In this document: positions 17,304 to 25,834 of the stretch, piece after piece
Numbering within the stretch: position 1 is the first letter of the stretch
Layout of the letters: each line of letters begins with the position of its first letter
NCBI GenBank assembly: GCA_017553625.1
Contig: JAFZKP010000017.1
Span: 1-64,000, forward strand
DNA from: Bacteroidales bacterium
GTDB lineage: Bacteria; Bacteroidota; Bacteroidia; Bacteroidales; F082
Direction of reading: 5' to 3'
Length of the DNA stretch: 64,000 nucleotides
The notes under the pieces: model-generated
Databases searched by the model: none
What the model saw: the letters and a program-made list of their open reading frames with translations, nothing else
What the model was told of the DNA's origin: nothing
Translations under genes and position numbers: made by a program

Positions 17304-18584
17304 TTATCTTATCTTCAAAGTTAATATTGCGAAAGCCACCAAAATGATAGTGACAATCCAGAATCTCACCGTAATCTTCATCTCATGAAGCAGGTCGTGT
17401 TTCCCCTTGTAAACCACCGTGGAAGAAGGGTCTGCGTTAAGAACCTGCTCCATCGAAGTCCTGAAGTGGTCGTGAATCGGGGTGCGTTTCCAGACGCGCT
17501 GGTGCACGCCTTTTTTCTTTCCCATTTTGAAATATGCCCTCTGCACTATCACCGACACGCTTTCAAGCAAAAACACGCCGCACATTATCGGGAGGAGCAG
17601 CTCTTTGTGGATGATGACCGCCGACACCGCTATGATTCCGCCTATCGTAAGACTTCCGGTATCTCCCATGAACACCTGCGCCGGAAATGAGTTATACCAA
17701 AGGAAGCCTATCAACGCCCCGACAAATGCCGCGAGGAACACCGCAATCTCTTCACTACCAGGGATATACATTATGTCCAGATAGCCCGAAAGCACGGCGT
17801 TACTCGAAAGATATGCAAGTATGCCTATTCCCAATCCGATTATCGCGGAGTTGCCCGCCGCCATGCCGTCCATGCCGTCGTTGAGGTTCGAGCCGTTGCT
17901 GACAGCAGCCACGACAAACACCGTCAAGATTACGAAAAACACCCAACCAGCCCAGTATTTGTAAGGCTCGCCAAGGAAATTAAACAAATCGGCATAATTC
18001 AAGTTATGATGCTTGAAAAACGGTATCGTCGTACGCGTCGATTTCACATCAGGACTTTTTACCACGATTTCAGTGTTGTCTTCAATTCTTGTCTCAACAG
18101 TCTCATTCATAACGACTTGCGGACTGAAACGCAGCATCAGACCCACAAACAGTCCCAGCGCCACCTGACCGAAAATCTTATACCAGCCCTTCAAGCCGTC
18201 TTTTTTCTTCTTGAAAGTCTTGATATAGTCGTCGGCAAAGCCAATTCCTCCAAGGATTGCCGTCGTAACAATCATCAGTATCATATAGACATTCAACAGC
18301 TTACCGAACAAGAGGCAAGGGATGAGAATCGAGGCGATGATAATCAGTCCGCCCATCGTCGGGACACCTTTCTTGCCCACATTGAACGGGTCGATTTTCG
18401 CGTCACGCTGCGTCTCCGTGATGTTGCGTCTCTTCATGAATCTGATGAAGACCTTTCCCAACCAGATGGAGATCACGAGCGAGATAATTATCGCGACGAT
18501 GGCCCTAACCGTAACATAGTCAAGCACTCCCGCACCCGGAAGCCCGAATCTGACACTGAGATATTTCCAAAGATAGTATAACAT
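17304..18584 (-). CDS. mraY: Phospho-MurNAc-pentapeptide transferase
   Basis: 426 residues, ten membrane helices. It makes lipid I from UDP-MurNAc-pentapeptide and undecaprenyl phosphate. Signature motifs: GKKGVPTMGGLIII, IGFADDYIK (DD motif), NLNDGMDGMAAGNSAI and the C-terminal RTPIHDHF histidine loop. Includes the ~30-residue periplasmic insertion around ETRIEDNTEIVVKSPDVKS common in Bacteroidota. 11 bases after murE. Confidence 0.97.
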   Translation of the reverse strand: MLYYLWKYLSVRFGLPGAGVLDYVTVRAIVAIIISLVISIWLGKVFIRFMKRRNITETQRDAKIDPFNVGKKGVPTMGGLIIIASILIPCLLFGKLLNVYMILMIVTTAILGGIGFADDYIKTFKKKKDGLKGWYKIFGQVALGLFVGLMLRFSPQVVMNETVETRIEDNTEIVVKSPDVKSTRTTIPFFKHHNLNYADLFNFLGEPYKYWAGWVFFVILTVFVVAAVSNGSNLNDGMDGMAAGNSAIIGLGIGILAYLSSNAVLSGYLDIMYIPGSEEIAVFLAAFVGALIGFLWYNSFPAQVFMGDTGSLTIGGIIAVSAVIIHKELLLPIMCGVFLLESVSVIVQRAYFKMGKKKGVHQRVWKRTPIHDHFRTSMEQVLNADPSSTVVYKGKHDLLHEMKITVRFWIVTIILVAFAILTLKIR

Positions 18585-18595
18585 TTTTAAACTCC

Positions 18596-20011
18596 TTATT
18601 TCTCGTTAAACGCATTTTCAAGTTCTTCCCTGTCGTCGAAATGATGCTTCACGCCTTTCACGTCCTGGTACGTCTCATGACCTTTGCCAGCCACAAGAAT
18701 GATGTCGCCTCTCTTCGCCAACGCCACCGCCGTCCTGATAGCTTCGCGTCTGTCGGTGATGCACAACACCTTATTATAATACTCGCCCGGGACGCCCGCC
18801 TTCATATGACGAATGATGTCCTCCGGCTCCTCAAAACGCGGATTATCACTCGTGATGATAAGTCTGTCGGACAGCCTCACTGCCGCTGCCGCCATCTTTG
18901 GACGTTTGTCGGCGTCGCGGTTGCCACCTGCTCCCGCCACGGTGATTAAAGTCTCGTTGTGCGTCCTGATGTCGTTAATCGTCAGAAGCACATTCTCAAG
19001 TGCATCTGGCGTGTGAGCGTAATCCACGATGCCGACGATGCCGTCTTTCGAGTTCACCATCTGGAAACGTCCCGACGCACTGTGAAGCTTGCTGACTTCC
19101 TGCAAAACCTCGTCCTCAGGCATTCCGAGAAGCGACGCCGCACCATAAATCGCCAGCAGATTGTATGCGTTGAAACGTCCCACAAGATATGTCGATACCG
19201 CTTTGTTGTTGATTTTCAACTCCATGCCGTCGAAATAACTCTCCATCACGAGACCTTTGAAGTCGGCATCATGATTGAGCGAATACGTCTTCTTCGCAGC
19301 CTTGGTGTTTTGAAGCATCACCATGCCGTTCTTGTCGTCGAGGTTCGTCAACGCGAACGCCGTAGACGGCAGGTTGTCGAAGAATTTTTTCTTGGCGTCA
19401 CGATAATTCGCGAGTGTCTTATGATAATCAAGATGATCTTGCGTGAGATTTGTGAAGATGCCTCCAGCGAAATGCAACCCTGCGATTCTGTCTTGGTCGA
19501 TGGAATGTGAACTCACCTCCATGAAAGCGTACTCGCATCCCGCCTCCACCATCTGCGCAAGCAAAGCGTTGAGCTCGAGCTGGTCGCCGGTGGTATGCGT
19601 CGACGGCACCACTCTCTTCCCGATGATGTTCTCTATCGTCGAAAGAAGTCCGCAGACATATCCCGCATCAGTAAAGAGACGGTAAAGCAAGGTCGCGATG
19701 GTGGTCTTTCCGTTAGTGCCGGTCACGCCCACGAGATGCAGCTTTTGCGACGGGTTGCCGTAAAACTCCGAGGCGCACAATCCCAAGGCCTTGGCGCTGT
19801 TCTCAACCACGAAATATCTCACGCCCTCAGCCTGTTTCTCTGGCATCTTCTCGCACACCACGCTCTTCGCGCCGTTCTCAATCGCTTTCGCGATGTAGTC
19901 GTGTCCATCGACCTGCGTGCCGCGCACCGCAAAGAAAACGCTGCCGTCATTGCACTTCCTCGAATCGAACTGCAAATCCTTCGCACCTTTCAAAATCTCT
20001 TTAATATCCAT
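18596..20011 (-). CDS. murE: UDP-MurNAc-L-Ala-D-Glu--meso-diaminopimelate ligase
   Basis: 471 residues from the ATG at 20011 (MDIKEILKGAKDLQFDSRK); in-frame ATGs up to 20029 are possible. TGTNGKTTIATLL is the P-loop, EVSSHSIDQDRI and the DYHKT region follow, and TSDNPRFEEPEDI contains the DNPR motif that selects meso-diaminopimelate as third amino acid. That matches dapD at 25835. All catalytic features are intact. Confidence 0.96.
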   Translation of the reverse strand: MDIKEILKGAKDLQFDSRKCNDGSVFFAVRGTQVDGHDYIAKAIENGAKSVVCEKMPEKQAEGVRYFVVENSAKALGLCASEFYGNPSQKLHLVGVTGTNGKTTIATLLYRLFTDAGYVCGLLSTIENIIGKRVVPSTHTTGDQLELNALLAQMVEAGCEYAFMEVSSHSIDQDRIAGLHFAGGIFTNLTQDHLDYHKTLANYRDAKKKFFDNLPSTAFALTNLDDKNGMVMLQNTKAAKKTYSLNHDADFKGLVMESYFDGMELKINNKAVSTYLVGRFNAYNLLAIYGAASLLGMPEDEVLQEVSKLHSASGRFQMVNSKDGIVGIVDYAHTPDALENVLLTINDIRTHNETLITVAGAGGNRDADKRPKMAAAAVRLSDRLIITSDNPRFEEPEDIIRHMKAGVPGEYYNKVLCITDRREAIRTAVALAKRGDIILVAGKGHETYQDVKGVKHHFDDREELENAFNEK

Positions 20012-20032
20012 CATAAAAATATTATTCATCCA

Positions 20033-20056
20033 GTACGGACAAGCTTTGTCCCTACG
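20033..20056. repeat. Palindrome GTACGGACAAG/CTTGTCC-type, supplies the ftsI stop
   Basis: GTACGGACAAGCTTTGTCCCTACG. The ftsI stop (TAG) is read from its CTA at 20052-20054. A sister copy is at 22534-22560 at the end of rsmH. Confidence 0.75.
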
Positions 20057-22169
20057 TATTTAATTTCAAAACAATCGTATTTCCTTTTTCCAATCTCGTC
20101 CCTGCCTTCACGCTCTGGCTCTCCACCAGACCTCTGCCGCTGAAACTCGCTTTCCATCCCATCGACTCGAGGAGAAACACTGCGTCCGTCACGTTCATGC
20201 CTTTCAAATCCGGCACCGTCTGCTTGTCGACTTCCACGTTTTTCAGCACCACGCCACCGTTTTTCGACGGCATCACCTTCACCCATTCGGAACTCAGCTC
20301 GCTGTCGACCATCCTCACGCCCGCCATGGTGCAATATTCGTTCACGTCGTCGTAATACGCCATCGATGCCTTGGTGTATTTGTCGCAATTAGCTTTGTGA
20401 CCTCCGTTCTCATCTTTGATGCCGAGCTCCGTGGCGTAGACCTTCTCCGCTATCTCCTTGAACACTGGTGCCGACACCGACGCGCCATAGTAGTTCTTTC
20501 CCATCGGGTTGCTCACCACCACTATGCACGTGTATTTCGGGTCGTCGGCAGGGAAATAACCTACAAACGAGGCGGTGTAATTCTTCTTGTTGTATCCACC
20601 GTTGCTCGAAATCTGTGCCGTTCCCGTCTTGCCAGCCACAGGGAAAGCGCATTTGTTGAGTGCCTTGGCAGTACCGTTTTCCACCACGCCACGCAGAAGC
20701 TTCTGCAACGTCTTTATCGTCCTGTCTGAAGCAATCTTCTCGTTTATCACGATGGTGTCAAACGTCTTGACAACCTCATTGCCGCGCCTAATCTCCTTCA
20801 CAAACTGAGGCTTCACCATCTTTCCGTTGTTAGCTATGGCGTTGTAATATGTGAGAAGCGTTATCGGAGTCACTGTAAGCTCATAACCTATTGACATCCA
20901 AGGCAATGAAACCTTCGACCAGGTTTTGTTCTTGGTGGTTTTTATAAACGGCTTGCCCTCGCCTTTTATGTCGAGATTCAGCGGCTCGTTGATTTTTGTC
21001 TTGTAAATCAAGTCGATGAATTGCTGCGGATTGTTCTCAAAAGCCTCTGTCGTGAGGAATCCGAAAGCGATGTTCGACGATTCCCAGAACGCCTGTTTCA
21101 CAGTTGGATTACCTTCTCCAACCACATGCGAATCCGTCATGACACGGTTGTGGAACTTCATCCTTCCCGTCTTGCCCAAGTCCAGCTTCCTCTCGATGCT
21201 GAACTTCGGGTTGTTCTCAAGCAACGCCGTCATGGTGATGGCTTTAAACGTCGAGCCAGGCTCCACATTCTCCGCTATGGCGAAATTATACGACTCCTCG
21301 TATCTTCTCTTTTTCTCGTTATATTTCAACGACGCCATCACCTCTATAAACCCCGACTTCACGTCCATCATGATGACGCAGCCCTGCTGTGCCTCATTAT
21401 CCGTCAGGCAACGACGCAGCGCCTCTTCAGCCACGTCCTGAATCTTGGCGTCGATGGAGGTGTAAATGTCCTTGCCGTTTTTCGGCGTGATATTCGACGA
21501 CGAAGGCACGTCGATGAACCTTCCGCCGTTGATACGACGACGCATCTGCTTTCCGTCGATGCCTCTCAGACACGTGTCGTATGCTCCTTCAAGACCCACT
21601 CTCACAGGTTTCAAGGTGTCGTTATAGTTGACATATCCTATCACACGCATCGCGATGTCTCCATACGGGCGCTCTCTAACCAACTGTTTCTCAGCGATTA
21701 AGCCGTTACCAAGCCTCTCCCTGAAAATCGGGAACGTCTTTATGCGCTCATATTCATCCATCTTCAGCTTGCGCGCAATCCTGACATATCTGTTGTTGTT
21801 CTTACGCGCTTTCTTAAACATGCCTTTATACTCTGAACTCGAGTGTTTCTTCAGCATAACAGCAAGACTGTCAGACAGTTTGCCGATGTTTTTATTGAAA
21901 ACAGAGTCCTGCACCGCCACCGGGTCGAAGTAAATGTCAAAAACAGGTATCGTGGTAGCGAGAAGCGTCCCGTTCTTCGAGAAGACGTTTCCTCTCACGG
22001 CTGGAACGTCGACGATTCTGAGGTCAGCCTTTCTCGCCATCTCGAGCAATTCCTCACGCTCGCCGAGTTGTATGGTCAAAATTTTGATGATAATAGCAGC
22101 CCCGACTACAAGCATCAGCAAGTAGACAAGAAAAACGCGCCATGCATCACCAAAATTTATCTTGTTCAT
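20052..22169 (-). CDS. ftsI: Septal penicillin-binding protein (transpeptidase) with PASTA domain
   Basis: 705 residues. One N-terminal membrane helix (VFLVYLLMLVVGAAIIIKIL), the PBP dimerisation domain, then the transpeptidase domain with all three motifs: GSTFKAITM (active-site Ser), SSN, and KTGTAQ. The last ~60 residues (VPDLKGMNVTDAVFLLESMGW through GNTIVLKL) form a single PASTA domain. It crosslinks septal peptidoglycan with FtsW. The start overlaps the ftsL stop by 4 bases (ATGA), and its own stop lies in a palindromic repeat. Confidence 0.95.
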   Translation of the reverse strand: MNKINFGDAWRVFLVYLLMLVVGAAIIIKILTIQLGEREELLEMARKADLRIVDVPAVRGNVFSKNGTLLATTIPVFDIYFDPVAVQDSVFNKNIGKLSDSLAVMLKKHSSSEYKGMFKKARKNNNRYVRIARKLKMDEYERIKTFPIFRERLGNGLIAEKQLVRERPYGDIAMRVIGYVNYNDTLKPVRVGLEGAYDTCLRGIDGKQMRRRINGGRFIDVPSSSNITPKNGKDIYTSIDAKIQDVAEEALRRCLTDNEAQQGCVIMMDVKSGFIEVMASLKYNEKKRRYEESYNFAIAENVEPGSTFKAITMTALLENNPKFSIERKLDLGKTGRMKFHNRVMTDSHVVGEGNPTVKQAFWESSNIAFGFLTTEAFENNPQQFIDLIYKTKINEPLNLDIKGEGKPFIKTTKNKTWSKVSLPWMSIGYELTVTPITLLTYYNAIANNGKMVKPQFVKEIRRGNEVVKTFDTIVINEKIASDRTIKTLQKLLRGVVENGTAKALNKCAFPVAGKTGTAQISSNGGYNKKNYTASFVGYFPADDPKYTCIVVVSNPMGKNYYGASVSAPVFKEIAEKVYATELGIKDENGGHKANCDKYTKASMAYYDDVNEYCTMAGVRMVDSELSSEWVKVMPSKNGGVVLKNVEVDKQTVPDLKGMNVTDAVFLLESMGWKASFSGRGLVESQSVKAGTRLEKGNTIVLKLNT

Positions 22170-22513
22170 TTCTTTTTGTTTTTACCCGTTTCCTTAACGA
22201 CTGTTATCTTTTTAAGCGGCTCAACCGACTCTTTTATCCCCTTGTTTTTCAATATCTTAGCAAGTTCCGACTGTTTCGTCATCCTTGTGATTTCCGACTT
22301 GTTGTAGACATACTCCACATGACGGTCTTCAAGAATCTTGTTCTTCGTAAGAATCTCACGGTTCACGTCTTCTGCAATGTAAGTGTTTGTTATATAAAGC
22401 ATTAGAAGAAACACCACATACAGCACAAACGGCAGCTGCTTCACCACCGACTGTCTTGAAAACACATCGCCGCCAAGATATTTGTTAAAAAATGAACCTT
22501 TTTTCTCTTTCAT
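22166..22513 (-). CDS. ftsL: FtsL-like division protein
   Basis: 115 residues: basic N-terminus, one membrane helix (LPFVLYVVFLLMLYITNTYIA), then a short coiled-coil-like periplasmic part and a Lys-rich end. Sequence conservation is weak in this family. Identity rests on topology, size and position between rsmH and ftsI. It would form the FtsQLB-like complex with FtsQ. Confidence 0.8.
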   Translation of the reverse strand: MKEKKGSFFNKYLGGDVFSRQSVVKQLPFVLYVVFLLMLYITNTYIAEDVNREILTKNKILEDRHVEYVYNKSEITRMTKQSELAKILKNKGIKESVEPLKKITVVKETGKNKKK

Positions 22514-22533
22514 ATTAATTTATTTCTCATCCC

Positions 22534-22560
22534 GTACGGACAAGGCAGCCTTGTCCCTAC
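22534..22560. repeat. Palindrome GTACGGACAAGG/CCTTGTCC, supplies the rsmH stop
   Basis: GTACGGACAAGGC, AGC, CTTGTCCCTAC. The rsmH stop TAG is read from its CTA (22557-22559). Same family as 20033-20056. Confidence 0.75.
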
Positions 22561-23450
22561 CGAAGTTCCGCTATCCTCAATTTCGCGCTCCTTGCCCTGC
22601 CGTTCTCCGTCACCTCTTCATCACTCGGCACTATAGGCTTGCGCGTTATTAATATATAAGGTGTGTTTTGCCTTCCAAAGAAATCCTTCTCGATCTCGCC
22701 GCTCGCATTGCCGCTTCTCATGAAATTCTTCACCAGCCTGTCCTCCAAAGAATGATACGACATCACCACGAGACGGCCGCCCGGCTTCAGCACTTCGGCG
22801 CACTGCCCGAGAAACGTCTCCAAGACCTCCATCTCATTGTTGACCTCAATCCTCAAAGCCTGGAATATCTGTGCCAGCACCTTGTTTTCCATGCCTTTCG
22901 GCAGATGCGCAGCAACAGCGTTCTTCAGATCCGTTGTCGTCTCCAAAGGCTGCGCTTCACGCGCCTGCTCGATGTCACGCGCTATCGCCATGGCGTTCTT
23001 CAACTCGCCATAACGCGAGAAAACACTAGCCAAAGCCGCGACCTCGTACGTGTTCACGACGTTTGCCGCGTCAACGGGGGCGTTCTGGTTCATGCGCATG
23101 TCAAGACGACCCTCGAAACGTGTCGAGAAACCCTTCTCCGGAGTGTCGAACTGATACGACGAAACACCCAAATCCGCCAAGATTCCGTCGACTTTAGTGC
23201 CAGCGTACAGCTGGACGAAGTTCTTCATGTAACGGAAGTTCTGCGGGATGAAGGTGAAACGCTCGTCATCGAAAGCGTTCTTCGCCGCGTCCGCATCCTG
23301 GTCGAAAGCGTACAGGTGACCGCCCTTGAGATGCTCAAGGATGGCACGCGAATGACCGCCACCGCCGAAGGTCACGTCAACATAAACGCCCTCCGGATTG
23401 ATGTTCAGCCCGTCGATACACTCTTTCAACATTACAGGATTATGGTACAT
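22557..23450 (-). CDS. rsmH: 16S rRNA (cytosine1402-N4)-methyltransferase
   Basis: 297 residues. SAM-binding VDVTFGGGGHSRAIL near the N-terminus, LADLGVSSYQFD, and the C-terminal VMSYHSLEDRLVKNF motif identify RsmH (MraW). It lies between mraZ (11 bases) and ftsL in canonical order. Complete. Confidence 0.97.
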   Translation of the reverse strand: MYHNPVMLKECIDGLNINPEGVYVDVTFGGGGHSRAILEHLKGGHLYAFDQDADAAKNAFDDERFTFIPQNFRYMKNFVQLYAGTKVDGILADLGVSSYQFDTPEKGFSTRFEGRLDMRMNQNAPVDAANVVNTYEVAALASVFSRYGELKNAMAIARDIEQAREAQPLETTTDLKNAVAAHLPKGMENKVLAQIFQALRIEVNNEMEVLETFLGQCAEVLKPGGRLVVMSYHSLEDRLVKNFMRSGNASGEIEKDFFGRQNTPYILITRKPIVPSDEEVTENGRARSAKLRIAELR

Positions 23451-23461
23451 CTCAAAAAACT

Positions 23462-23923
23462 TTACTCAAAATCAATATTTCCCAGTCTGTCCTCAAGCAG
23501 CTGCGAGAACTCCTCGTCCGTCATCAGCGCGTTGCTCTCGTCCATCTTCTCCTTCGCCCAGATCTGCATCCTGTCCGGCAACGAAGTGATGACAACCTCT
23601 TTCACCATGGCGCATTTCTCCACCAGGTTCTTCGGAATCTGCAGACGGCCGCTCGCATCCATCTTCACCACCCTCGCGCCCGCGTTGATGCGGCGCATCA
23701 TCATCAGATTCTCCTTCTTGAACGGATTCAGCTTGCCGAGTTTGTCTTGCAATTTACGCCAGTCGTCCATCCCGTACACGTCGAGGCACGTCTCAAACAG
23801 CCCCGGACGCAGCACGAAACCCGCCTCAAGCGCCTCACCCAGCTGTTCCTTGAAACCACTGGGCAAGAGCAATCTTCCCTTAGCGTCTAATTTACAATAA
23901 TATTCACCTATCGGATAATCCAT
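23462..23923 (-). CDS. mraZ: Transcriptional regulator MraZ
   Basis: 153 residues with two SpoVT/AbrB-like repeats: YYCKLDAKGRLLLPSGFK near residue 10 and VKMDASGRLQIPKNL near residue 85. First gene of the dcw cluster, which it normally autoregulates. Two TGGGA boxes spaced as known MraZ operators lie upstream (23964-23978). Confidence 0.95.
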   Translation of the reverse strand: MDYPIGEYYCKLDAKGRLLLPSGFKEQLGEALEAGFVLRPGLFETCLDVYGMDDWRKLQDKLGKLNPFKKENLMMMRRINAGARVVKMDASGRLQIPKNLVEKCAMVKEVVITSLPDRMQIWAKEKMDESNALMTDEEFSQLLEDRLGNIDFE

Positions 23924-23946
23924 TTGTATACAAATTTTTCAGCTTG

Positions 23947-23978
23947 CTAAATTATACATTTTTTCCCACTTATTCCCA
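23947..23978 (-). promoter_or_regulatory. mraZ promoter region with two MraZ operator boxes
   Basis: On the minus strand, TGGGA-ATAAG-TGGGA (23978 to 23964): two direct TGGGN repeats with 5-base spacing, the arrangement known for MraZ binding. A -7-like TAATTTAG (one mismatch to TAnnTTTG) lies at 23954-23947, so MraZ would sit just upstream of or on the promoter. Confidence 0.65.
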
Positions 23979-24055
23979 CTTTACAACAAAATTTTTTAAA
24001 AAAATTATCAACAGAGTTATCAACAATTTTGTTATCTTTGCAAAAATTATCAACA

Positions 24056-24652
24056 ATGCAAATTAAGACCGCATCATTCCTGCAATCCAACACAAGTCCG
24101 GCGAAATTGCCGAAGCCTGACAAACCCGAATACGCCTTCATCGGACGCTCCAACGTCGGGAAATCGTCGCTCATCAACATGCTGACCGGAAACGGCAAAC
24201 TGGCGAAGGTCTCGGCGACACCAGGCAAGACAATAACGATTAACCATTTCATTATCAACAACGAATGGTATCTCGTCGACCTGCCCGGATACGGCTTCGC
24301 CAAACGCTCTCAGAAAGAACGCGAGAAATGGAAAGAGATGCTCGATGAATATATTTTGAACCGCCAAAACCTCGTGACGACATTCGTCCTGGTCGACAGC
24401 CGCATCGAGCCGCAAAAAATAGACTTGGATTTCATCTCAAACTTGGGTGAGAACCAGATTCCTTTCGTGATAGTATTCACCAAAGCCGACAAACTGAGCG
24501 GTCGCCAGCTCTCAGAAAACATCGAAAACTACAAGAAACGCCTTCTTGAAGATTGGGAAGAACTACCCACAATGGTCGTCACCTCGTCCGAAAAGAGAAC
24601 AGGTAAAGATGAGATTTTGAATTTAATAGAAGAATACAATAAAACGATGTAG
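24056..24652 (+). CDS. engB: Ribosome-biogenesis GTPase YsxC/EngB
   Basis: 198 residues; the ATG at 24056 (MQIKTASFLQSNT) is chosen over an upstream TTG. G1 GRSNVGKSS, G2/G3 TPGKT and DLPGYGFA, and G4 TKADK are all present. It acts in assembly of the 50S subunit. A -7-like TATCTTTG is at 24033-24040, giving a very short leader. Divergent from mraZ; the stop codon TAG is part of the palindrome at 24649-24677. Confidence 0.95.
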   Translation: MQIKTASFLQSNTSPAKLPKPDKPEYAFIGRSNVGKSSLINMLTGNGKLAKVSATPGKTITINHFIINNEWYLVDLPGYGFAKRSQKEREKWKEMLDEYILNRQNLVTTFVLVDSRIEPQKIDLDFISNLGENQIPFVIVFTKADKLSGRQLSENIENYKKRLLEDWEELPTMVVTSSEKRTGKDEILNLIEEYNKTM

Positions 24653-24677
24653 AGACGTCACAGTGTGGCATCTCTAC
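24649..24677. repeat. GTAGAGAC palindrome, copy 1
   Basis: GTAGAGACG...ATCTCTAC, a perfect-arm hairpin between the convergent engB and def genes, likely acting as a two-way terminator. Copies 2 and 3 are at 37886-37915 and 58206-58234. Confidence 0.8.
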
Positions 24678-24680
24678 AAT

Positions 24681-25250
24681 TTATCTTCTGTTTTTCTTAT
24701 TCGGGAAAATCATCTTGTAATCGACATCGACATTGCCTTCAGAAATATTGCGCAACTTGTTCTTCAGCAACATCTTACGCATTGAGCTGATTCTATCGAC
24801 ATAGCATTTTCCTTCGAGATGGTCGTATTCATGTTGTATAACACGTGCCACGATGCCGTCAAACTCCTCTTCGTGCTCCACGAAATTCTCGTCCATGTAA
24901 TACAGCTTCACCTTGCTCGGGCGCTCAACGTCCTCGCCCATGTCGGGAAGACTCAGGCAGCCTTCCTTGAACGTCCACGGCTCGCCGCCGAGCTCAAGAA
25001 TCTCAGCGTTGACGAACACTTTCTTCACGCCCGCGCCATCCGGATACTTGTCCTTAAACGGGTCGCAGTCAATCACAAAAAGACGTATCGACTTGTTGAC
25101 CTGCGGAGCAGCAAGCCCGACGCCCTCGGTGTGATACATCGTCTCAAACATATCGGCGATAAGTTGCTGTATCTCAGGACTGTTTTCTTCAATATCTTCG
25201 GCCACGTGCTTTAAAACAGGATGACCGTATGCCACAACTGGTAATACCAT
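24681..25250 (-). CDS. def: Peptide deformylase
   Basis: 189 residues. It removes the formyl group from nascent proteins. All three metal-site motifs are intact: GVGLAAPQV, EGCLSLP (Cys ligand) and QHEYDHLEG (HExxH). 2 bases downstream of ruvX, likely co-transcribed. Confidence 0.97.
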   Translation of the reverse strand: MVLPVVAYGHPVLKHVAEDIEENSPEIQQLIADMFETMYHTEGVGLAAPQVNKSIRLFVIDCDPFKDKYPDGAGVKKVFVNAEILELGGEPWTFKEGCLSLPDMGEDVERPSKVKLYYMDENFVEHEEEFDGIVARVIQHEYDHLEGKCYVDRISSMRKMLLKNKLRNISEGNVDVDYKMIFPNKKNRR

Positions 25251-25252
25251 TT

Positions 25253-25675
25253 TTATAATTTTTGTTTTATCGATGTCATATATGACTGAAGGATTATCGT
25301 CGCACTAATCGTATCAACAAGCTCCTTGTTTTGCCTTTGTTTGCGACCCAAACCCGCGTCAATCATGGTCTGATGCGCCATCACAGAGGTGAAACGCTCG
25401 TCAAAACGCTTTACCACCATGTCGGGCAAGGCTTTTTTCAATTGTTTCAGGAATGGCTCGATGTACTGCGCCGATTCCGAAGGGTTGTTGTGCATATCCT
25501 TCGGCTCGCCCACCACAATCTCATCGACGGCCTCTTTCTTCACGTAATCCTGAATAAAAGCAAGCAGATCGCACGCCCTCACCGTCGTCAGTCCGTTGGC
25601 GATGATACGCAAGGGATCGGTCACGGCTATGCCGCAACGCTTTCTGCCATAATCGATTGCCATTATCCTGCCCAT
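25253..25675 (-). CDS. ruvX: RNase H-fold nuclease YqgF/RuvX
   Basis: 140 residues. MAIDYGRKRCGIAVTD (first catalytic Asp), VGEPKDMHNNPSESA and DERFTSVMA are the family motifs. It is proposed to process pre-16S rRNA or Holliday junctions. Start codon 84 bases from the tRNA-His gene on the other strand; operon with def. Confidence 0.92.
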   Translation of the reverse strand: MGRIMAIDYGRKRCGIAVTDPLRIIANGLTTVRACDLLAFIQDYVKKEAVDEIVVGEPKDMHNNPSESAQYIEPFLKQLKKALPDMVVKRFDERFTSVMAHQTMIDAGLGRKQRQNKELVDTISATIILQSYMTSIKQKL

Positions 25676-25708
25676 GCCCGAAAAATTTTTTGCAAAAATA
25701 ATGAAAAT

Positions 25709-25741
25709 TTTGCTGGTGTATTAAAAAAATTTGTACTTTTG
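25709..25741 (+). promoter_or_regulatory. Promoter of tRNA-His
   Basis: TTTG (25709-25712), 21 bases, TACTTTTG (25734-25741): full consensus, 17 bases before the mature tRNA. Confidence 0.8.
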
Positions 25742-25758
25742 CACCCGCAAACCCAGAT

Positions 25759-25833
25759 GGTAGATGTAGCTCAGCTGGTTAGAGTACCGGATTGTGGTTC
25801 CGTGGGTCGTGGGTTCGAATCCCACCTTCTACC
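25759..25833 (+). tRNA. tRNA-His (GTG)
   Basis: Cloverleaf with anticodon loop TTGTGGT (anticodon GTG), T-loop TTCGAAT between GTGGG/CCCAC, and the extra 5' G (25759) facing C73 (25833) that marks tRNA-His. One T-T mismatch in the acceptor stem and one weak pair in the anticodon stem. CCA is not encoded. dapD ends 1 base downstream on the other strand. Confidence 0.93.
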
Positions 25834-25834
25834 C

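Noticed and set aside
22668..23900. 410-codon open frame on the plus strand
   Set aside because: Antisense to rsmH and mraZ; product is compositionally odd and matches no family.
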